DNA of 64,000 nucleotides from Spirochaetaceae bacterium (GTDB lineage: Bacteria; Spirochaetota; Spirochaetia; WTKD01). Positions 30,391 through 38,838 of this stretch are shown here, piece after piece (positions within the stretch are counted from its first letter, which is position 1; every line of letters starts with the position of its first letter). A program made the translations under genes and the position numbers. The notes below the pieces were generated by a model, which made no database searches, was not told where the DNA came from, and was given only the letters and a program-made list of their open reading frames with translations. The stretch lies in contig WTKD01000006.1 of the NCBI GenBank assembly GCA_011524535.1, positions 167,601-231,600 of the forward strand, read 5' to 3'.

Positions 30391-31350
30391 ATGAATAAAT
30401 TCACCACCTTTTTGTTTGTGCTGATTTGCGCATCAGTATCGCTTTTTGCACAAGATATAGACTCTATACATTTTTTGATTCCTGGAGGAGCAGGAGGAGG
30501 CTGGGACGGGACCGCAAGAGGCACCGGGGAAGCCTTGGTTGGGTCTGGCCTTATTGACTCGGCGTCCTATGAAAACATGTCGGGGGGCGGAGGAGGAACC
30601 GCTATTGGCTACCTAATTAGAACTGGTCGTCGCCAGCAGGGAACGTTGATGGTAAACTCGACTCCTATCATCACACGGTCAATTACTAAAGTATTCCCCT
30701 ATTCTTTTGAAGATCTCACCCCTATAGCAAGTACTATCGGGGATTATGGAACACTTGTTGTTCATCCAGATTCTAAATTTTCTGATTTTTCTGATTTGAT
30801 TAGTTCTGTCAAACGCGACCCTTCATCAGTAACCATCGGTGGAGGCTCGGTATTTGGCGATCTCGATCATCTTGTGGCAGCTACTACTTTTAATGCAGCA
30901 GGAGTTTCCCCAAAAGAAATTAGTTATGCGGCTTACGATGCAGGGGGAAAAGCTCTTACTGGATTGTTGTCAGGAGAAATCGATGTACTGGCTACAGGAC
31001 TTGGAGAAGCTCTTGAACTCTCCAGAAATGGACAAGTTCGTATTTTGGGAATCACGGCAAGTGAACGCCTCGAGGATGCCCCAGAGATACCAACATTTAA
31101 GGAGCAAGGAGCAGACGCCTACTTTGTAAACTGGAGGGGATTTTTCGGTCCTCCAGACCTTTCGAGCAGTAAAGTTCGTGAGTATCAAAATGTTCTAAAA
31201 GAAATGTATTCGACCGACGAATGGGAGGTTGTTCGTAAGCGAAATGGTTGGGTGAACATTTACCAACCAGGAGCTGAATTTGTTGCTTTTTTGAAAGAGC
31301 AAGAAACTGAAATAAGAAAGCTTCGAAGTATTCTCGGACTAAGTGACTAG
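30391..31350 (+). CDS. tctC: Tripartite tricarboxylate transporter substrate-binding protein (TctC family)
   Basis: Signal peptide; HFLIPGGAGGGWDGTARGTGEAL; followed by TctB- and TctA-like genes. Confidence 0.9.
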   Translation: MNKFTTFLFVLICASVSLFAQDIDSIHFLIPGGAGGGWDGTARGTGEALVGSGLIDSASYENMSGGGGGTAIGYLIRTGRRQQGTLMVNSTPIITRSITKVFPYSFEDLTPIASTIGDYGTLVVHPDSKFSDFSDLISSVKRDPSSVTIGGGSVFGDLDHLVAATTFNAAGVSPKEISYAAYDAGGKALTGLLSGEIDVLATGLGEALELSRNGQVRILGITASERLEDAPEIPTFKEQGADAYFVNWRGFFGPPDLSSSKVREYQNVLKEMYSTDEWEVVRKRNGWVNIYQPGAEFVAFLKEQETEIRKLRSILGLSD

Positions 31351-31353
31351 CTA

Positions 31354-31878
31354 ATGTCGAAGAACATTACCCCAGTAATTGAATTTTGGGTTAGTGTTGC
31401 TTTGTTTCTATTTTCGGTTGCTTATGGGGTAGGGGCCATTCAACTTCCTTTACCCCAAGGATCCGATTCAATACCAATTACTCCTAGAAGTATTCCAATT
31501 TTTCTTTCTTTTGCGGGAGCCTTTTTATCCTTAGTAATTATCATTCAAACATTTGTGAGCAATAAATCTCTCATGTTCTTCTCTTCCTCTCAGCATCAAT
31601 CGAAAAAGAATAAACTAAAAAAGACAGTTTTTACTGTAGCGCTCTTGCTATTTTTTATGGTTACCTATGGGTTCCTTCTTCCCTGGCTAGGGTTTCTTGT
31701 TTCTAGTTTTGGGTTTATCTGCGCGAGTATTATCGTACTTGGACAAAGAAAATGGTACGTGTTTCTTGGAGTCCCCCTTGTGACGGTTGTGGTATTTTGG
31801 TTGCTACTTGATGTATTACTAGGGGTATATCTTGGAGAGGGTGAACTTTTCTTTCTCCTTACAGAGTTTTTTTCATAG
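31354..31878 (+). CDS. tctB: Tripartite tricarboxylate transporter TctB family protein
   Basis: Four-TM 174-aa protein between tctC and tctA; LPLPQGSDSIPITPRSIPIFLSFAG. Confidence 0.85.
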   Translation: MSKNITPVIEFWVSVALFLFSVAYGVGAIQLPLPQGSDSIPITPRSIPIFLSFAGAFLSLVIIIQTFVSNKSLMFFSSSQHQSKKNKLKKTVFTVALLLFFMVTYGFLLPWLGFLVSSFGFICASIIVLGQRKWYVFLGVPLVTVVVFWLLLDVLLGVYLGEGELFFLLTEFFS

Positions 31879-31886
31879 AGGATGGT

Positions 31887-33407
31887 ATGGTTGAAGGCAT
31901 ATTAAGTGGACTACAAGAGGCTTTTACAGGACTCAATATTCTCATGGTTATTGTTGGATGTTTTGCCGGAACATTTATAGGTATGTTGCCTGGACTTGGT
32001 CCAATTTCGGCAATTGCGCTTATGATCCCGATAACGTATGGATTTCCTCCTGCAACAGCTCTTATTCTTATGGCTGGCGTGTATTATGGAGCGGTTTTTG
32101 GAGGGTCTACGTCTTCTATTCTTATCAATGCGCCAGGAGTTTCCAGCACGGTAGCAACTACTTTTGATGGATATCCGATGAGTCAAAAAGGCTACGCGGG
32201 TCGTGCATTGGCGATTGCTGCATATTGTTCGTTTACCGGTGGAACTGTGGGCGCCGTTTTTTTACTCATTGCAGCTCCGTTATTAGCACAGCTTGCATTA
32301 ACCTTCCAGTCATCTGATTATTTTGCCTTGATGTTGATGGGGCTCACTGCAATTTCTGCATTTACGAGCAAAGAAACGGTGTTTAAGTCTATACTCATGG
32401 CCGTATTTGGCATCATGCTTTCTACTATTGGCACCGACTTGGCAAGCGGAGTGCAACGTTTCACCTTCGGTAGTATACATTTGGTTGATGGACTCTCTTT
32501 CATCATGATAGTTATGGCTATCTTTGCTCTTTCGGAATCCCTTTTGGGGATTCTTCGTTCTGACAACTCTGCAAAAGATGCAGCCGATGCTATATCAACC
32601 CAAAAGATTAGTAGCTTACGTTTGGGCAAGGGAACCCTTAAAAAACTCATTCCAACAATGTTGCGTTCCTCTGTTCTTGGTTTTTTTGTAGGTGTTTTGC
32701 CAGGCGCAGGCGCAACCATCGCCTCTTTCCTTGCGTATGGGGTAGAGCAAAATCTAGCAAGCCCAGAAGATAAAAAAGAATTTGGTAAGGGAAGCCCTAT
32801 TGGTTTGGCGGCTCCAGAAACAGCAAATAATGCAGCAAGTTCTGGATCTTTTGTTCCTCTTCTGACATTGGGCATACCAGGGTCGGGGACCACCGCGGTA
32901 ATTTTGGGTGCTTTGATTAGTTATGGCATACAGCCGGGTCCGCGTTTATTCGTTGAGCAGCCAGCGATTTTTTGGTCCGTTATTGTTTCTATGTATATTG
33001 GAAACCTAATTTTGCTCGTTTTAAATTTACCCCTTATCCCTTTTATATCTCGTTTATTGATGATAAAGAAAGAAATACTGGTTCCTTTGATTTTGTTTTT
33101 TTCACTTATTGGGGTCTATCTTGTTTCTTTCAACAATGTCGATATCTTTTTCATGGTAGGCTTGGCTATCCTAGCTGTCTTTCTGAACTTTGCCTCTTTT
33201 CCACTCCCTCCCTTGATATTGGGGTTCATTTTGGGAGGACCTTTAGAAGAAAATCTCAGAAGAGCTTTGATTATAAACAAGGGCTCATTCTCCTTTTTAT
33301 GGGAGCGCCCTATTTCCCTTACGTTGTTTATTTTGACACTCTTTTTCTTGTTTCTTCCGTTTATTCGTCGCTTAATTGCGTTCCTAAGACAGCGAGTAAA
33401 GAACTAA
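31887..33407 (+). CDS. tctA: Tripartite tricarboxylate transporter permease TctA
   Basis: GTFIGMLPGLGPISAIALMIPITYG; YYGAVFGGSTSSILINAPG; GFFVGVLPGAGATIASFLAYGVEQ. Confidence 0.96.
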   Translation: MVEGILSGLQEAFTGLNILMVIVGCFAGTFIGMLPGLGPISAIALMIPITYGFPPATALILMAGVYYGAVFGGSTSSILINAPGVSSTVATTFDGYPMSQKGYAGRALAIAAYCSFTGGTVGAVFLLIAAPLLAQLALTFQSSDYFALMLMGLTAISAFTSKETVFKSILMAVFGIMLSTIGTDLASGVQRFTFGSIHLVDGLSFIMIVMAIFALSESLLGILRSDNSAKDAADAISTQKISSLRLGKGTLKKLIPTMLRSSVLGFFVGVLPGAGATIASFLAYGVEQNLASPEDKKEFGKGSPIGLAAPETANNAASSGSFVPLLTLGIPGSGTTAVILGALISYGIQPGPRLFVEQPAIFWSVIVSMYIGNLILLVLNLPLIPFISRLLMIKKEILVPLILFFSLIGVYLVSFNNVDIFFMVGLAILAVFLNFASFPLPPLILGFILGGPLEENLRRALIINKGSFSFLWERPISLTLFILTLFFLFLPFIRRLIAFLRQRVKN

Positions 33408-33408
33408 A

Positions 33409-35091
33409 CTACTTTGTACGCATCTTTTCTATACCGTTCCAGCTTTTTCGAGGTGGTGTAACAAGGTATTTTTCAGCTCGTGTGAGGAAGATATCTATCA
33501 AAATATCGTCCGGTGCGATCGTTTTTGCCTTTTTTAGATTCTTTATGGTTTCTGAAAATTCCTGTTGGTAATAATGCGTAAGACCTGAATGATAGTGTTT
33601 CCAGACCTCTTCGGTTTCTTTATCTATTGATTTTTGGGTTGTGTAGATTCGTTCACCTTGGGTTTTACCCTTTACCTGCACTATATCAACCATTCGGCAT
33701 GGATATATATCCTTTATTCTCTCAAATACCGAATCGGAGAACAAAAGAGGGGTCCCATATAGTTTCGTAAGCGATTCAAGACGGGCTCCTAGGTTAACGG
33801 TGTCTCCTATAACCGTATAGTCCATCTTTTTCTCACTTCCAATGTTTCCAACCGTTACCTTTCCATAGACAATTCCCATGCCCGTTATAAACTGAGGAGC
33901 TTTACTTTGTTTTTGGTGGGTATTAAACTTTTCAAGAGCTTCTTGCATGTTCAACGCGGCTGTAATAGCGTTCTTAGGTGAGTTTTCTAAGTGGTTTGGG
34001 GCGCCAAATATTGCCATAATTGCATCGCCAATGTATTTATCAATAATTCCCTCTTCTGCCATGATGATATCAACCATTGTGCCATAATAGCTATTCAAAG
34101 AGGTGACCAATTCTTCTGGGGGCAATGATTCAGAAATGGTTGTAAAACTTCGAATATCGGTGAACATCACGCTAAGATCCCTGTTTTCACCGATAAGCAT
34201 TTTTTCTGGATTTTCAAAGATGCTATCTATGACATTGCTCGGAACATATTTCTGAAAGATGTTTCTTACTTTTGATTCATTCCTCTTGGCTATTACAGCA
34301 TTCAAGGCATAGTTCTTTATTTGTGAATATGCTTTGTCCAATTCCTCGGTCATCACGTTGAATGTGTGTGCCATTTGACCAAATTCATCATTTTCCTGTA
34401 CTTCTATTTTTGTTGAAAGGTCATTGTTACGTATAATCGAAAGCATTGCCGCGACGGTGTTTCTTAACGGTCTGATCGTGTATTCAATAAATATCAAAGA
34501 GAGGATAAGCATTGCGGAAAGTGAGATCATAGTGATGATACCCGCCTGGGTGGTTATCTCTTGTGCGTCTGCGTAAAATGTGTTGTACTCCTCTGAAACA
34601 ACTATCAACCAATTGAGGGGCATGAATTTAAAGACCTGGGCAGTTCTTCTCTTGCCCTCCAACATTATTTCTTGCCATCCGACATTCTCTTCGGTATATT
34701 TCAGTCCTAAGTCATTTAGAACTTCTTCGGAGAGAGAGGAGTCAGGATAGGTGGAAAAAGCAACGGTCGTTTCGTTCTCGGAAACTTCAAAGGCATAAAT
34801 TACCTCGGTGTCGTTTTGGAGTAGGGTGTTAGCATACGAAGCGATGGCCAGCTCTGCAGCCCCCACAAAGTCTTCATCGTTTGTAAAACCGTTTTTTTCG
34901 AGAATATCCCATTGGTTTTGGGCATATTTGTTTAATTCCAATGCTTTAAAAGCAAGCGCATCAATCGCAACTCGTGTAATTCCATTTCTTGCGGATACGG
35001 AGGCAAAAAAGGTTATGACCACGGTTGTAGCCATTTGTAGAGGGATAATAACCAGTAGTAGTTTCCACTTTATACTTATTTGGCGTTTCAT
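33409..35091 (-). CDS. Class III adenylate/guanylate cyclase with extracytoplasmic sensor and HAMP domain
   Basis: Two TM segments flanking a Cache-like region; HAMP; catalytic FTDIRSFTTISE, DKYIGDAIMAIFG, MDYTVIGDTVNLGARLE. Confidence 0.92.
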   Translation of the reverse strand: MKRQISIKWKLLLVIIPLQMATTVVITFFASVSARNGITRVAIDALAFKALELNKYAQNQWDILEKNGFTNDEDFVGAAELAIASYANTLLQNDTEVIYAFEVSENETTVAFSTYPDSSLSEEVLNDLGLKYTEENVGWQEIMLEGKRRTAQVFKFMPLNWLIVVSEEYNTFYADAQEITTQAGIITMISLSAMLILSLIFIEYTIRPLRNTVAAMLSIIRNNDLSTKIEVQENDEFGQMAHTFNVMTEELDKAYSQIKNYALNAVIAKRNESKVRNIFQKYVPSNVIDSIFENPEKMLIGENRDLSVMFTDIRSFTTISESLPPEELVTSLNSYYGTMVDIIMAEEGIIDKYIGDAIMAIFGAPNHLENSPKNAITAALNMQEALEKFNTHQKQSKAPQFITGMGIVYGKVTVGNIGSEKKMDYTVIGDTVNLGARLESLTKLYGTPLLFSDSVFERIKDIYPCRMVDIVQVKGKTQGERIYTTQKSIDKETEEVWKHYHSGLTHYYQQEFSETIKNLKKAKTIAPDDILIDIFLTRAEKYLVTPPRKSWNGIEKMRTK

Positions 35092-35092
35092 G

Positions 35093-35110
35093 TTGTATTA
35101 TGGTATACAA
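35093..35110. promoter_or_regulatory. Inverted repeat TTGTAT-N6-ATACAA in a divergent intergenic region
   Basis: TTGTAT (35093-35098) tatggt ATACAA (35105-35110), immediately upstream of the cyclase ATG. Confidence 0.3.
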
Positions 35111-35153
35111 TTTTGATTATCTGAGCTATATTCAAAAGAAGAGAGTATTGCGC

Positions 35154-37013
35154 ATGACCAGTAGCAATGGCCCAGACAAAGATATTTTTTCTGCAGAACT
35201 GACGAAGAACATAGGTTTTTCTAATGATGAGATGCAGGACATTCAGAGTGAAATAGATAATATGGTTCAGTCAAATAAATTGACGGTGGAACCAGACTAC
35301 CTAAAGCCTTCACCAAGTCGTTCAGGTCTTCGGTTTCCTTTAATTTTGAATGGAATCCTATTCGCGGTTCTTGGGGTGGTTTTTGGAGTTTTTTTTGCTC
35401 TAACCAACAACAGACAGGATATGCTTGTCCAAGAAGCCCAAACCTTCGTTTCAACCGAAGCGCAGTTGATTAAAGAGTTAGTACGTCAGTCAGAACGAGA
35501 ACTTGCTGATCGAGAAGCCCAAATATCTTCAATTCAAGGAGAACTGAGCGAGATTAGTAGTGCTTTGCAACTTCTCGAACAAGATTTTGATTCACAAGTG
35601 CAATCTCGCCGAGCAACCTTGCAGGCGGAATTTGAAGCGACCCTTGAGGCCCAGCGTGAACAATTGGAAAGCGAAAATTATACTTCTGAGGAAGTACAGA
35701 CGTTGTTGAATGAACTCCAGGGTCAAGCCCAAGAGAGAATAGAAAACGAAATAGCTTTATTTGAGAGCCAATTGGCGCTCGAAACAAGAGTAAGAGAAAC
35801 AGAACTTGTGAAACTTCGCACAAGTCTGGAGGAGGATCTGGCTAGTGGGCAGTCACAAATTACTCAGCTACAGTCATCATTGGCTCGAAGTGAAGAAGAA
35901 TTGCTTGAGGCTGTTGCCTCAGGTGAGGAAACCATTTCCGAACTCGAGACACAGTTAGCTATTAATTCGGGGCTTGAAGAAGAATACCTTTCACTCTTAG
36001 ACCAGCAGGAAAGCGAAGCGGTGCTAGTAGCACAAGTGGATGCTGCCTACCAAGAGGTTTTTAATTTAATTACGGCTGGATCATTTGGAGCAAGCCAAGC
36101 AAGACTTTCACGTCTTGAAGCTTTGGTTCGTGGAATTGATAATTCTACAAACTACACTAGAGGGGATTTGGATATTAGAACGATCCAAATAATACGCGAA
36201 TATGTTGATCTTGAAGAAGTGAACAGACAACAACAAGAAGAATTGATTAATGTAACGGCTGTAGCAGAAGATTTAGCTACTGCAAACCAACCCCTTATAG
36301 AGAGATTTCTCACCCTCCAGCGTGAATACCAGGATGCGGTAAATAGATCACAGAGTTTTCAAGACCCAGCTCAGGCAAAACAGGCCTTGCTTTCTGTGTT
36401 TAACGAGTACGAGGAAGAATTCCCCAATTTTTTGCGAATAGTTTCTAGTTTTGATGAAGCCATTGTAGATGGTATTGCGAGTACCAATCAACGAACAATT
36501 ACTACCTTAGAAGCGAGAGCAAGAGCCCAAGAAGCAGCAGTAGAGCGAGAAGTCGGTCGTCAAGCTCGAAACGAGGCAATTAGCGATTCTTATGACGTTG
36601 TGCAGGCTGCACTTGGAGATCCAGAAAAGCAAGGAGAATCTCGAGCACTGTTGAACAGCGATAGCACCTTGTCTACTATATACGAACTTATTCAAGAGGC
36701 CTTGAGTGCGGAAACGATTGTAAGTTCTTCTTCGGGGCAGGGGGCAAGAAACCCATCTATTCCTCAAGTAGAGCTACCCTTTATTGGAAATGTTACAGGC
36801 ACATTTGGAAGACGTGAATTTACATTCAATAACATTGCGGGTGTAGCCATTCGATTGGGGACAGAAGTCACCGTATATAGGAATTTTAATTCATCTGCTC
36901 AGCTTATTGGGCGTGCGGTGGTCAATCGCACCGATAAGGACCAGGTTCAGGCCGTTCTTCGAAATGGAGAGGGCTCTGTGTCGCAGGGAGATAGCATTTT
37001 TCTCTCCAGATAA
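35154..37013 (+). CDS. Membrane-anchored long coiled-coil protein, hypothetical
   Basis: One TM (LILNGILFAVLGVVFGVFFALT) then E/Q-rich coiled coil and a beta-rich C-terminal segment. Track start is 35100; ATG 35154 (MTSSNGPDKD) looks more natural. Confidence 0.75.
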   Translation: MTSSNGPDKDIFSAELTKNIGFSNDEMQDIQSEIDNMVQSNKLTVEPDYLKPSPSRSGLRFPLILNGILFAVLGVVFGVFFALTNNRQDMLVQEAQTFVSTEAQLIKELVRQSERELADREAQISSIQGELSEISSALQLLEQDFDSQVQSRRATLQAEFEATLEAQREQLESENYTSEEVQTLLNELQGQAQERIENEIALFESQLALETRVRETELVKLRTSLEEDLASGQSQITQLQSSLARSEEELLEAVASGEETISELETQLAINSGLEEEYLSLLDQQESEAVLVAQVDAAYQEVFNLITAGSFGASQARLSRLEALVRGIDNSTNYTRGDLDIRTIQIIREYVDLEEVNRQQQEELINVTAVAEDLATANQPLIERFLTLQREYQDAVNRSQSFQDPAQAKQALLSVFNEYEEEFPNFLRIVSSFDEAIVDGIASTNQRTITTLEARARAQEAAVEREVGRQARNEAISDSYDVVQAALGDPEKQGESRALLNSDSTLSTIYELIQEALSAETIVSSSSGQGARNPSIPQVELPFIGNVTGTFGRREFTFNNIAGVAIRLGTEVTVYRNFNSSAQLIGRAVVNRTDKDQVQAVLRNGEGSVSQGDSIFLSR

Positions 37014-37521
37014 GTATATATTTCGCATTTTTACTGGGGTATTTCTTTTTTTCTGTATAGTGGAGGCATATGCTGAATCCATCTCTTTCTCGGTATGGTC
37101 GTATGAATACACTCCTGTAACCAATCCAGAACAGACATTATTAATCATATCAGAACCAAGCCTGTACAAGCGTAAGCTTATTGATTATATCGTGGACCAA
37201 TTTGAATCTGATGATCTAGGTCTTGAAGAAGTGAAAATCATACCTGAGGAACAGGCATATCTGTATAAAGAAATCTTCTTTGGGGCGGTGCTTTATATGA
37301 CCAGTTGGAACAAAGGGGATTCTTCATATCTTTCATTGTGGAAAGAAAGTAATTCTACAATCGATGTATTACTCTATACAAAACTTAATCCTTATGAAGA
37401 GAAGGAAGCTGCCAGTATACCGATTGATGCAATTACCACCGCTTCAAAGCTTGAAAACATAGATTCTGTTACGGATGATATCTTTAGCGCATTGAAAAAA
37501 TCTGTTAAACTGCACAAATGA
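36964..37521 (+). CDS. Hypothetical secreted protein
   Basis: Signal peptide IFRIFTGVFLFFCIVEAYA; start ATG 36964 overlaps the end of the upstream gene by 50 bp; ATGA overlap with the next gene. Confidence 0.65.
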   Translation: MERALCRREIAFFSPDKYIFRIFTGVFLFFCIVEAYAESISFSVWSYEYTPVTNPEQTLLIISEPSLYKRKLIDYIVDQFESDDLGLEEVKIIPEEQAYLYKEIFFGAVLYMTSWNKGDSSYLSLWKESNSTIDVLLYTKLNPYEEKEAASIPIDAITTASKLENIDSVTDDIFSALKKSVKLHK

Positions 37522-38732
37522 CTCGAATAGCAATTTTCTCCGTGGTGTTAATACTTTTTTTTGAAGTGAGCTCGGTACATGCTGGAGGAAGTCCTTCATT
37601 CGATGAAGACGTTCTTGCCCCTTCTTCAAACACAATTCCAAGAGGAGACTGGTATGTTTCTGATGCGTTTTCTGCTGAGTATAAAGGGCTACTCGATCCT
37701 TTTCTGGAAAGTTATACGGATGTTTCTCTCTTTCCATATCATTCTGGTGTAGAAACGAGCGAAACAGCATCAGCCTCAGAAGAAACCTTAGACCTCATCT
37801 ACAGCAGTAATACCAAAGTGCAAAATGGCAACTACGCCAAAGATCTAACAGATGTATATTTGCTATATGCCAACACACTAAGATTGTCCGAGGTGATTTT
37901 GTTATCTATCGGTGATGAAGAAGGAATATATGCGCTCCCATTCGGAGTCCAGGTTGTGAATTCTTGGTTTGCTTCCGATCTCGATCAAGATGTGGCAAAT
38001 GATTGGGAACTATTTCTTGAAATTGCAAAGACGAGGGCAGAAGGAAATCAAAAAACGCTGCATATTGATGGGAAAAGAAGTTTACTTGGACTGTGGGAAT
38101 CTGTTGTTCTGGGAGAAATTGGGAATACGGATTATACAAGCCTAGTACATAACTTTCTGAATGCCACTGAAGTTGAAAATTCCGACTTCGTGAACAAATT
38201 TCTATCAGCGAATCGTATGTTTTTTAGAATATTAGAATTCTCAGATATTGGGGAAGAAGGAACTGCTCCTCAATTGCCCTTCATATACTCGACAGACCCT
38301 TCATATAATTTTTCTAGTCAGATGGATGGAGACTATGTTCGTCAGGCTCTTCCAAAAACAAGCGGATACGCACTGCTTAGGATGACATTCTTACAAGTTA
38401 ATCAGCAGTCCAGCGCTGATGATATAAATAGCGAATGGTTTCGATATATAAGCAGTCAGGAACAACTCAATAAGCGTGTTGAGTATTTTCGTCTCATGCA
38501 AAAATTGTATATTAGCCCTCAGTTGAATAACCCGGCCTCTATGGACCCGGTGACCATCTTTGATGCAGGTCAGTTTAACAATGCTCTGCACGTTCCGAGT
38601 ATTCTACACGGTGAGAATGTAATTGTGGAGCACAATTTTGAACAGCTATTATTCGATGTAGTCGCCATGGAAATTTCCGAAGAATCTTTCTTGGATCGAA
38701 TTGGGGTATTTTTCCTACAAAACAATGATTGA
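37518..38732 (+). CDS. Extracellular solute-binding-protein-like secreted protein
   Basis: Signal peptide; YALPFGVQVVNSWFASDL...DWELFLEIAKT and late-helix features resemble family 1 ABC solute-binding proteins. Confidence 0.65.
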   Translation: MTRIAIFSVVLILFFEVSSVHAGGSPSFDEDVLAPSSNTIPRGDWYVSDAFSAEYKGLLDPFLESYTDVSLFPYHSGVETSETASASEETLDLIYSSNTKVQNGNYAKDLTDVYLLYANTLRLSEVILLSIGDEEGIYALPFGVQVVNSWFASDLDQDVANDWELFLEIAKTRAEGNQKTLHIDGKRSLLGLWESVVLGEIGNTDYTSLVHNFLNATEVENSDFVNKFLSANRMFFRILEFSDIGEEGTAPQLPFIYSTDPSYNFSSQMDGDYVRQALPKTSGYALLRMTFLQVNQQSSADDINSEWFRYISSQEQLNKRVEYFRLMQKLYISPQLNNPASMDPVTIFDAGQFNNALHVPSILHGENVIVEHNFEQLLFDVVAMEISEESFLDRIGVFFLQNND

Positions 38733-38838
38733 TCGTACTCAGTCGAATGCCTGAGCCGAGATAAAAATATCGCCTAATTGCATAGTTTCTTATAATATAA
38801 TTTCTTATATTTTTTTTTGAACTTCCGATTTTGTACGT

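Noticed and set aside
32318-32893. 191-aa minus strand ORF
   Set aside because: Antisense to tctA; no motif support.
32972-33571. 199-aa + strand ORF
   Set aside because: Out-of-frame ORF inside tctA and the cyclase 3' end; aromatic-rich shadow of membrane-protein codons.
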